From an uncultured Clostridia bacterium (GTDB lineage Bacteria > Bacillota > Dehalobacteriia > UBA4068 > JAAVYR01): DNA of 11,431 bases. Location: assembly GCA_946562005.1 (NCBI GenBank), contig CAMNVD010000032.1, positions 1-11,431 of the forward strand. The letters are read 5' to 3'. Every line of letters begins with the position of its first letter. Position 1 is the stretch's first letter. The notes under the pieces were generated by a model. It was not told the DNA's origin, ran no database searches, and was given only the letters and a program-made list of their open reading frames with translations. Made by a program: the position numbers and the translations under genes. This document shows, one piece after another, positions 6,773 through 11,431 of the stretch.

Positions 6773-7243
6773 TTATTGTTGAGAATAATCTCGTTGCCCA
6801 GTCATATCTTCCCGGCTTTTTTTAATGGTATGCAAAGCACGTTCCACATTGATTTCTAATTGATGGAGCACATCTTCTGCATAGGTTTTTACCTGCTGAC
6901 CTAAGGCATTGGCAGAAGCCACCGCTTGATTGGTAATTTCTTCTGCTTCCATGCGAGCCTGTTGCACGATTTCTGTTTCCTCTACCATGCGAGCGGCTTG
7001 CTTTTTCGCATCTTCCAGGATTTTCTGCCCATTATTTTCGATGCTTTCTTTTAGTTTATCACTTTGCTCTAATACCTGTTGTGCCTGTTTGATTTCTTCC
7101 GGCATCATAGCATAAATTTTGTCGATACATTCTAACAAAGCGTCACCATCTACTAATACTTTCCCGGAAAGCGGGATACGAGAAGCGCCTGTGATAGCTT
7201 CTTCCATTTCCTTCAATACATCTTCGATTTCAACTTTTTCCAC
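6773..7243 (-). CDS. Coiled-coil protein encoded with rsmD (DivIVA / ATP-synthase-subunit-like)
   Basis: This 156-residue, highly charged, soluble protein has no signal peptide or membrane segment. Residues 1-45 include a conserved-looking block (ASRIPLSGKVLVDGDALLECIDKI, quoted here only as ASRIPLSGKVLVD and ALLECID). From about 47 to 150 it is almost continuous alpha-helix with long runs of Glu, Gln, Lys and Ala (EEIKQAQQVLEQSDKLKES, ARMEAEEITNQA), as expected for a coiled coil. Such proteins in clostridia are often loosely labelled ATPase or V-type ATP synthase subunit E/F0 B-like, but no Walker motif is present, so catalytic ATPase activity is unlikely. The start is GTG at 7243 with AAAGGGG seven bases upstream. 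It follows rsmD by 15 bases and is clearly co-transcribed. A scaffold role is possible; the true function is unknown. Confidence 0.85.
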   Translation of the reverse strand: MEKVEIEDVLKEMEEAITGASRIPLSGKVLVDGDALLECIDKIYAMMPEEIKQAQQVLEQSDKLKESIENNGQKILEDAKKQAARMVEETEIVQQARMEAEEITNQAVASANALGQQVKTYAEDVLHQLEINVERALHTIKKSREDMTGQRDYSQQ

Positions 7244-7258
7244 AGTAATTCCCCTTTC

Positions 7259-7807
7259 TCATAGAGAATAATAATCTATTTTTGTATCGCCATAGGTTGC
7301 GGTTTTTACAAATTGTAATTGTTCTTGCAGTGCAGCAAGGATAGGTTCCCCATTTTTCCCAGCAGTCTCTATTACCAAAATCCCATCTTTGGCTAATAAC
7401 TTTTGCTCTAGAATAAGAGAGATTGCCTTATTATATAGTCCCTGATGATACGGCGGGTCTAAGAAAATAATATCATATTGTTTTGTATTTTGGGCTAAGA
7501 AATGGAGCGCATCACCTTTCCACAATTTAGCAGAGTCTTCAAAACCTAAAAAGGAAAGATTCCGTTCAATTGCAGCAATGGCCTTTCTATCTTTTTCATA
7601 AAGGTCAGCCCATCTTGCCCCACGGCTTAACGCCTCCATAGACATACCGCCGCTACCAGCAAAAACATCTAGGACGAGGGCGTCTTGAATCCGGGTTTGC
7701 AGTGTGTTAAAGATAGCTTCCCGCACCCGGTCTGTAGTAGGCCGAGTGACAGTACCTGCCGGCGCTTGCAAAGGATGTCCTTTTTTGCTGCCGCCGATAA
7801 TCCGCAT
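7259..7807 (-). CDS. rsmD: 16S rRNA (guanine-966-N2) methyltransferase RsmD
   Basis: RsmD methylates G966 of 16S rRNA using S-adenosylmethionine. The 182 residues match the family. Visible motifs are the N-terminal MRIIGGSKKG and RPTTDRVREAIFN (22-34), the SAM-binding VLDVFAGSGG (45-54), an acidic ribose-binding strand (ADLYEKD), and the catalytic FLDPPY (115-120) typical of N6-adenine/N2-guanine methyltransferases. The start is ATG at 7807 with AAGGAG ten bases upstream. It is first in a two-gene operon with the coiled-coil gene. coaD, which often follows rsmD in Firmicutes, is absent here. A candidate promoter lies at 7942-7970, and a perfect palindrome in the leader may regulate it. Confidence 0.96.
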   Translation of the reverse strand: MRIIGGSKKGHPLQAPAGTVTRPTTDRVREAIFNTLQTRIQDALVLDVFAGSGGMSMEALSRGARWADLYEKDRKAIAAIERNLSFLGFEDSAKLWKGDALHFLAQNTKQYDIIFLDPPYHQGLYNKAISLILEQKLLAKDGILVIETAGKNGEPILAALQEQLQFVKTATYGDTKIDYYSL

Positions 7808-7857
7808 CTTTTCAACACTCCTTACTCCGCCAGCTAATAGACTCCATCACGTATAAA

Positions 7858-7875
7858 TTTTCCCATCTGGGAAAA
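7858..7875. repeat. 18-base perfect palindrome between rsmD and gpr
   Basis: TTTTCCCATCTGGGAAAA has perfect 8-base arms around a 2-base centre. It lies about 50 bases upstream of the rsmD start and within the predicted rsmD leader. It could be a dimeric repressor site, or in RNA a 7-pair hairpin with a 4-base loop. I do not recognise it as a known operator. Confidence 0.7.
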
Positions 7876-7941
7876 CCTAACCTCGAAAATCCTAACAAGA
7901 AAAACTGAATATCTGCTCAAAAACGGGTTCCATTCATATAG

Positions 7942-7970
7942 ACTATATACTATTCTCCCTAAATCTGCAA
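7942..7970 (-). promoter_or_regulatory. Candidate vegetative promoter for rsmD operon
   Basis: The minus strand has TTGCAG (7965-7970), 17 bases, then TATAGT (7942-7947). Each hexamer is off consensus by one or two bases; spacing is ideal. It predicts a leader of about 130 bases that includes the palindrome at 7858-7875. Confidence 0.5.
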
Positions 7971-8026
7971 TCTTCCTGCAAAAAATATATTTTATTTTCG
8001 CTACATAAAGAAAAGGAGGTAGCATT

Positions 8027-9016
8027 ATGTCGCAAATAGAAGATTTCCAAAAGCTGGGGGTCACTCTAGATTTGGCAGTAGAGGCAAACCAGCTACTCCG
8101 AGGCAAGGCCAATATAGAAGTATCCGGCGTCAAGGAACAAGTGCTAACCTATGAAAATAGCACTGTCACCATTATCGATATTTTAGATGAACGGGGTGCC
8201 CAAGCCCTGGGCAAGCCTATCGGCCGTTATATCACCATAGAAAGCCCCACCCTTGGATGGGAACAAGGCGCCCTGGAGGAAATCAACCGTATCTTTTCCT
8301 TGCATTTTAGGCCGCTGCTACCACAAAAGAAAGATAAATCTATTTTAATAGTAGGTTTAGGAAATGACCATGCTACTCCAGACGCCTTAGGCCCCGCTGT
8401 TATTGACCACATCTTAGCCACCCGGCACATCCTCCTCTATGCACCAGAAGCCATTGATAAAGATATCCGTCCTGTCTGCACCCTAGCACCTGGGGTTTTA
8501 GGCAGTAACGGCATAGAGACAGCGGAGATTATCCGTGGGGTGTGCGCCCATGTGAAGCCCGCTTGCATTATCGCCATCGACGCACTATCGGCAGCTAGCG
8601 TTAGCCGCATCGGCTCCACCATTCAGATTACCAATACAGGCATCTCTCCCGGGTCAGGCATTGGTAACCGTCGGGCAGACATCAGCGCTGGCACTATGGG
8701 TGTGCCGGTTATCGCCATCGGAGTCCCCACAGTGGTCCACAGCGCCGTCATTGTCAATGAAGCATTCCGCATTTTACAACGAGAGTGGGCAGCGCAAAAC
8801 TTCCTCACCCAAGAGGAGATAGAGGCAATCCTCTCCCCTCGCTGCGTGCAATCGGTAGCCCACGAACTCTTAATGCCTTTTTCGGGAAACCTAGTGGTAA
8901 CGCCAAAGGAAATCGATGAGATGATTACCAACATCGCCGGCATTCTTGCCACAGTGCTTACCTGCACGCTCCACCCTACCCTGACCCTAGAAAACTGCCG
9001 CGACTATATGCAATAA
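8027..9016 (+). CDS. gpr: Germination protease GPR (SASP-specific endopeptidase)
   Basis: GPR is made as a zymogen in the forespore and cleaves alpha/beta SASPs during germination, freeing DNA and amino acids. The 329-residue protein has the family blocks LDLAVEA (14-20), TPDALGP (117-123), TRHILLYAPE, PGVLGSNGIETAEI, IAIDALSA (183-189) and TIQITNTGISPGSGIGNRR followed by GVPVIAIGVPTVV. Asp119 and Asp185 correspond in motif and in 66-residue spacing to the catalytic Asp127 and Asp193 of Bacillus megaterium GPR. The stretch before LDLAVEA is the expected short propeptide; the usual RTDLA here reads TLDLA. The start is ATG at 8027 with a very strong AAAGGAGG site. No perfect SigmaG promoter was found upstream; GAATA (7907-7911) with CATTCATA (7931-7938) is a weak candidate. 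It ends at a terminator, and its likely substrate is the SASP at 9857-10108. Confidence 0.96.
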   Translation: MSQIEDFQKLGVTLDLAVEANQLLRGKANIEVSGVKEQVLTYENSTVTIIDILDERGAQALGKPIGRYITIESPTLGWEQGALEEINRIFSLHFRPLLPQKKDKSILIVGLGNDHATPDALGPAVIDHILATRHILLYAPEAIDKDIRPVCTLAPGVLGSNGIETAEIIRGVCAHVKPACIIAIDALSAASVSRIGSTIQITNTGISPGSGIGNRRADISAGTMGVPVIAIGVPTVVHSAVIVNEAFRILQREWAAQNFLTQEEIEAILSPRCVQSVAHELLMPFSGNLVVTPKEIDEMITNIAGILATVLTCTLHPTLTLENCRDYMQ

Positions 9017-9049
9017 AAAAGACTTGCAATAAAATTGCAGGTCTTTTTT
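9016..9049 (+). terminator. Intrinsic terminator after gpr
   Basis: Arms at 9016-9029 (AAAAAGACTTGCAA) and 9035-9048 pair with one G-U, around a 5-base loop, ending in a T-run. It begins at the last base of the gpr stop codon. Confidence 0.85.
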
Positions 9050-9112
9050 ATTTTGTCTTTAAGCGGAACAGAAGTCCATATATGGTGGCTTTTGGGTAAA
9101 AATTTTACTTAG

Positions 9113-9322
9113 AATAAAGAAAAAAGAAATAAGGAACAGAATTTAACATTGAAAGAATTATCCCGAAAATTAGGTATATCCCTTTCTACCATCAGAAGAA
9201 TATCTCAAAGCAAACACTGTAATGTAGGCATTGATGTAATTATCAAGTTTGGCAAGGCTTTCAATGTCACAGCAAGTCTGTTTGTAGATGAAACTCTTCT
9301 GCCCATGGAAGATGGGGATTAG
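9113..9322 (+). pseudogene. XRE/Cro-type helix-turn-helix ORF, truncated or atypically started
   Basis: The open frame from 9113 to the TAG at 9320-9322 encodes a recognisable helix-turn-helix: LTLKELSRKLGISLSTIRRI, followed by a helix like those of XRE family repressors (IIKFGKAFNVTASLFVDE). Normal XRE proteins have a further N-terminal helix with a Met start. Here the frame is closed upstream by TAG (9110-9112), and no ATG or GTG precedes the helix-turn-helix. A TTG at 9149 would give 57 residues but has no well-placed ribosome site (AAGGA lies 13 bases away). Upstream of the TAG the same frame reads LGKNFT, which could be the missing N-terminus interrupted by a stop. A decayed gene is therefore most likely; a short functional protein is possible. 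It is 13 bases before the next ORF, as in a two-gene cassette. Confidence 0.6.
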
Positions 9323-9335
9323 AAGGGAGATAGTT

Positions 9336-9581
9336 ATGAAAGATAAAGAAGAATATGTTCAAATAATCCTAGAAGAATTTGAAAAACTGCCACCTGAGTT
9401 TCAGCCAGCTTTCTTATGGGTTGCGGTAAACATAAAAGTGATAATGGAATTATGCAAAGGGCCAAAGATGTCGGAGAAAAAAATAGAGGTATTTTCCCGG
9501 ATTGCTTTAGAGAAGGAAGATTATATTACTTATGCACTTATTCAATTCAAAAAGGCCATTGATAGTCAAGAGGAAAACTAA
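9336..9581 (+). CDS. Hypothetical 81-residue protein
   Basis: I do not recognise this protein. The start is ATG at 9336, chosen because an AAGGGAG ribosome site sits six bases upstream; an in-frame ATG at 9288 would overlap the HTH ORF and lacks such a site. The product is small, charged and mostly helical (EEYVQIILEEFEKLPPEF near the N-terminus). It has a short hydrophobic helix (PAFLWVAVNIKVIMEL, about 24-39) and an amphipathic C-terminal half (EKKIEVFSRIALEKEDYITY). There is no signal peptide, cysteine cluster or catalytic motif. It follows the HTH ORF by 13 bases, and the pair may be a remnant regulator/partner cassette from a prophage or other mobile DNA. Expression is uncertain because no promoter was found. 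Confidence 0.55.
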   Translation: MKDKEEYVQIILEEFEKLPPEFQPAFLWVAVNIKVIMELCKGPKMSEKKIEVFSRIALEKEDYITYALIQFKKAIDSQEEN

Positions 9582-9583
9582 AA

Positions 9584-9615
9584 AGATCCTTCGTCGCTTC
9601 GCTTCCCAGAATGAC
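9584..9615. repeat. Probable dispersed intergenic repeat (CCTTCG...CAGAATGAC type)
   Basis: A 32-base element starts AGATCCTTCGTCGCTTCGCT and ends CCCAGAATGAC, three bases after the stop of the 81-residue ORF. Its complement reads GTCATTCTGGGAAGCGAAGC..., closely like the GTCATTCTGAGCGAAGCGAAGGATCT motif that I recall as scattered between genes in many bacterial genomes. Only one copy is in this window, so the repeat status rests on recall of that motif. Confidence 0.5.
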
Positions 9616-9716
9616 TTGCTATACCACATGGTACCAGGCATTACTTACTACTTCCAACAATTACTTTTTGACTAGGGAATAGTAAGTTTTGCTTTCGTAC
9701 TAAGCGGCGGATTATA

Positions 9717-9750
9717 AAAAGAAAGAGGAGCGAACACTCCTCTTTCTTTT
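9717..9750. terminator. Perfect-stem hairpin terminator between the 81-residue ORF and SASP
   Basis: Fourteen-base perfect arms (AAAAGAAAGAGGAG, 9717-9730, and its complement, 9737-9750) enclose CGAACA. It can act on the minus strand (SASP), where T-rich sequence follows, and perhaps on plus. A small hairpin (AACGGG / CCCGTT, 9754-9770) lies directly beside it. The rest of the 9582-9856 gap holds the dispersed repeat and otherwise AT-rich sequence with no visible gene. Confidence 0.8.
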
Positions 9751-9856
9751 GGTAACGGGACAACCCCGTTCATTCAAAGATATTTATCTCAAATATTCTG
9801 AATCCACACTACTTAAAAACACAACAATTAAATAAGGTTATTTTTGGTAAATAAAA

Positions 9857-10108
9857 CTATTTCATTTGTTGGGTTTGGGTTGCGCTGTTTACGCCAGAAG
9901 CTTGACCTTGAGACAAAGCTTGTTCAGCGAAAGCAACCATTTTTTTGGTCATGTTACCACCAACATAACCGTTTTGACGAGAAGACAATTGCCCTTTGTC
10001 GATTTGGTCATAGTTGGAGATACCTAATTCTGTAGCTACTTCCATTTTGAATTTGTCCAAAGCAGAAGAAGCGCCACCGTATACCGGTGCATTAGATTTT
10101 CTACTCAT
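9857..10108 (-). CDS. Small acid-soluble spore protein, alpha/beta type
   Basis: Alpha/beta SASPs coat spore DNA, shift it toward an A-like form and protect it from UV and heat; GPR degrades them at germination. The 83 residues include both family signatures: ALDKFKMEVATELGI (16-30) and the DNA-binding NGYVGGNMTKKMVAFAEQAL (46-65). The GPR cut site is expected after E23 in MEVATE. The C-terminal tail is rich in Gln, Ser and Thr. The start is ATG at 10108 with a very strong AAAGGAGGTGA site, fitting high expression. A perfect-match SigmaG promoter lies 33 bases upstream of the start codon. It is a single-gene unit between recG and the accessory patch, about 1 kb from gpr. Confidence 0.97.
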   Translation of the reverse strand: MSRKSNAPVYGGASSALDKFKMEVATELGISNYDQIDKGQLSSRQNGYVGGNMTKKMVAFAEQALSQGQASGVNSATQTQQMK

Positions 10109-10140
10109 TATCCGTTCACCTCCTTTTCCTTTACAGAAGG

Positions 10141-10170
10141 TATCATGCCCAAAGCATCAGATTTCTATAC
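10141..10170 (-). promoter_or_regulatory. SigmaG (forespore) promoter for the SASP gene
   Basis: The minus strand has GTATA (10166-10170), 18 bases, then CATGATA (10141-10147). This agrees at every position with the SigmaG pattern known from Bacillus (GHATR, 17-18 bases, CATnHTA). The predicted start is near 10133, about 25 bases before the ATG. Confidence 0.8.
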
Positions 10171-10200
10171 CCGATTTTCTTGCATCTTTTTTCCAGTTAC

Positions 10201-10230
10201 TTTTCTGGATAAAAAAATCTGACCAGAAAA
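10201..10230. repeat. 8-base inverted repeat upstream of the SASP promoter
   Basis: TTTTCTGG (10201-10208) and CCAGAAAA (10223-10230) flank a 14-base A/T-rich loop. It lies downstream of recG in the minus direction and upstream of the SASP promoter, so it may be a second recG transcript-end hairpin or an incidental palindrome. Confidence 0.45.
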
Positions 10231-10260
10231 AAACAAGAACCCTCTGTGCAATAGAAAAAG

Positions 10261-10306
10261 TAACCTTTGTCCCGAAAAAGCACTTGCTTCCTCAGTACAA
10301 AGGTTA
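10261..10306 (-). terminator. Terminator-like hairpin after recG
   Basis: Ten-base perfect arms TAACCTTTGT (10261-10270) and ACAAAGGTTA (10297-10306) enclose 26 bases that hold a smaller AAGC/GCTT hairpin. On the minus strand a CTTTTTC run follows. It lies about 40 bases beyond the recG stop. The loop is long for a classic terminator. The 10231-10260 and 10307-10348 stretches hold only A/T-rich sequence. Confidence 0.55.
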
Positions 10307-10348
10307 TTATGAACAGATATTCTTTTTTTATACAAAAAAATTTTTATT

Positions 10349-11431
10349 TTACGGTGTAAAGAGGAATTTCTCTGCAATACAGTGTTCTAATACAGCTTGC
10401 TCCTCTGCTGTAACAGGCATTTTACCAGCCAATACTGCTTTTGCGTCTCGCCTTGCCTGCTCCATCATTTTGCCATCAGAGAAAATATCCGCTACCTTCA
10501 GCTGTGGCAAGCCGTGCTGCCGCACACCGAAAAACTCCCCTGGCCCGCGGAGGGACAAGTCCGCCTCGGCTATCTCAAAACCATTTTGCGTCGTTACCAT
10601 GGTCTCCATCCGTTTCCGAGCCACATCACTTTTTGCATTATTCATTAAAATGCAATAAGACTTAGCTGTGCCTCTGCCTACACGTCCCCGCAGCTGATGC
10701 AGCTGAGCTAGACCAAAACGGTGTGCGTCCCATACTATCATCACAGTGGCATTAGGGACATTGACCCCTACTTCAATGACAGTAGTGGAGACTAATACCT
10801 GAATCTCCCCACGAACAAAGGCGCTGGTGATTTCTTCTTTTTCCTTGCCTTTCATCTTGCCATGAAGGAGGCCTACACCATAGCCTTTTAGCTCATTTTT
10901 CTTGATTTTTTCTACCAAGTCCACAGCAGACTGCATATCCATTTTTTCAGATTCTTCTACTAATGGGCACACCACATAAGCTTGTCCGCCCTTATCTACT
11001 TCTTTTTTCACGAAGCGCCAAATGCGCTCTTCATAGCTATGGTCCACAGCAAAGGTATCTATCTTTTGCCGTCCCGGCGGCAGCTGGTCGATAACGGACA
11101 AATGCAAATCCCCATAGAGAGACATAGAGAGCGTTCTGGGTATAGGCGTCGCCGTCATAATGAGCACATCAGGTTGAGCACCTTTTTGCTGTAAGCCGCT
11201 GCGCTGCAACACGCCGAAGCGATGTCGTTCGTCCGTAATAGCTAAGCTTAAATCTTGAAACTCCACACGCTCCTGGATGATAGCATGGGTTCCTACTAAA
11301 ACCTGGACTTCGCCATTCATCACCTCTTCTAGCAGCGTTTTCCGGGCTTTCCCTGTCACCCGCCCTGTAAGACAGGCCACCCGCACGTTTAACTTTGCAA
11401 AAACTTCAGATAAATCCCGGTAGTGTTGTTG
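10349..11431 (-). CDS. recG: ATP-dependent DNA helicase RecG (C-terminal half, cut by window edge)
   Basis: RecG remodels stalled forks and branched DNA. The window holds about 360 C-terminal residues; the frame stays open to base 11431, so the internal GTG near 11386 is not the start. Visible motifs in order are: EQ-type entry (QQHYRDLSEVF), GRVTGKAR, LVGTHAII, motif II ITDERHRFGVLQR, motif III TATPIPRTL, the linker DQLPPGRQKI, motif V STTVIEVGVNVPNA, motif VI QLHQLRGRVGRG, and the C-terminal GFEIAEADLSLRGPGEFFGVRQ (shown in part). Motif II is usually DEQH in RecG; here the Gln is Arg (codon CGA), while the Asp, Glu and His are kept. The N-terminal wedge domain and Walker A lie outside. recG is followed by a terminator-like hairpin and then the SASP gene. 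Confidence 0.97.
   Translation of the reverse strand, partial: QQHYRDLSEVFAKLNVRVACLTGRVTGKARKTLLEEVMNGEVQVLVGTHAIIQERVEFQDLSLAITDERHRFGVLQRSGLQQKGAQPDVLIMTATPIPRTLSMSLYGDLHLSVIDQLPPGRQKIDTFAVDHSYEERIWRFVKKEVDKGGQAYVVCPLVEESEKMDMQSAVDLVEKIKKNELKGYGVGLLHGKMKGKEKEEITSAFVRGEIQVLVSTTVIEVGVNVPNATVMIVWDAHRFGLAQLHQLRGRVGRGTAKSYCILMNNAKSDVARKRMETMVTTQNGFEIAEADLSLRGPGEFFGVRQHGLPQLKVADIFSDGKMMEQARRDAKAVLAGKMPVTAEEQAVLEHCIAEKFLFTP

Noticed and set aside
7834..8133. 99-codon minus-strand open frame overlapping the gpr start
   Set aside because: It overlaps gpr and the intergenic promoter region, has no ribosome site, and its translation lacks any domain-like character.
9083..9100. ATGGTGGCTTTTGGG resembling the MVAF part of the SASP gene
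   Set aside because: The match is only about four codons, stops at once, and no other SASP-like sequence surrounds it.
9288..9335. ATG at 9288 as the start of the small ORF
   Set aside because: It overlaps the end of the HTH frame and lacks a ribosome site, while ATG at 9336 has AAGGGAG at good spacing.
10014..10658. 214-codon plus-strand open frame across SASP and recG
   Set aside because: It is antisense to two firmly identified genes and contains the terminator and promoter region; its composition looks like a shadow frame.
1..11431. CRISPR array, tRNA or rRNA genes, insertion sequence or riboswitch
   Set aside because: No regularly spaced repeats, tRNA cloverleaf arms, transposase ORF or recognised riboswitch core was seen on either strand.

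Overview
The window looks like chromosomal DNA from an endospore-forming Firmicute. A small acid-soluble spore protein (SASP), its germination protease (gpr) and the sporulation membrane protein YlbJ sit among housekeeping genes. The order recG - SASP - rsmD - ylbJ - ackA - yceD - rpmF - plsX, together with the protein styles, suggests a clostridial or Negativicutes-type (Sporomusa/Selenomonad-like) anaerobe. That placement is inferred from gene order and residue patterns and was not confirmed by any search. The DNA is moderately AT-rich, and most genes lie on the minus strand.

Layout from left to right. A 5' fragment of an acyl-carrier-protein gene (1-145, -) follows plsX (186-1184, -), which follows a two-domain PepSY lipoprotein (1223-1813, -). 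These three read as one unit, with an extended -10 promoter near 1912-1920. A terminator (1955-1988) separates them from a membrane-anchored polysaccharide deacetylase (2003-2995, -). Next come rpmF (3244-3420, -) and yceD/DUF177 (3426-3950, -), served by a perfect-consensus vegetative promoter (4010-4038). ackA (4076-5290, -) has its own strong promoter and is divergent from ylbJ (5513-6688, +), whose upstream region carries a SigmaE-like promoter. A bidirectional hairpin terminator (6714-6766) lies between ylbJ and a convergent rsmD / coiled-coil operon (7807 to 6773, -).

Divergent from rsmD is gpr (8027-9016, +), closed by a terminator. Downstream is a short accessory patch: a degraded or atypically started XRE-type helix-turn-helix ORF, an unrecognised 81-residue ORF, a probable dispersed repeat and a perfect-stem terminator. 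Then come the alpha/beta SASP gene (9857-10108, -), with a textbook SigmaG promoter, and the C-terminal half of recG (10349-11431, -), which runs off the right edge.

Functional links. PlsX and ACP act together at the start of phospholipid synthesis. YceD and L32 form the conserved ribosome/lipid-linked pair. AckA makes ATP from acetyl phosphate. YlbJ, GPR and SASP serve sporulation and germination, and GPR cleaves the SASP encoded about 1 kb away. I found no CRISPR array, RNA gene, intact mobile element or obviously new multi-gene system. The least explained parts are the HTH/81-residue cassette, the divergent ACP, the PepSY lipoprotein upstream of plsX and the coiled-coil protein.
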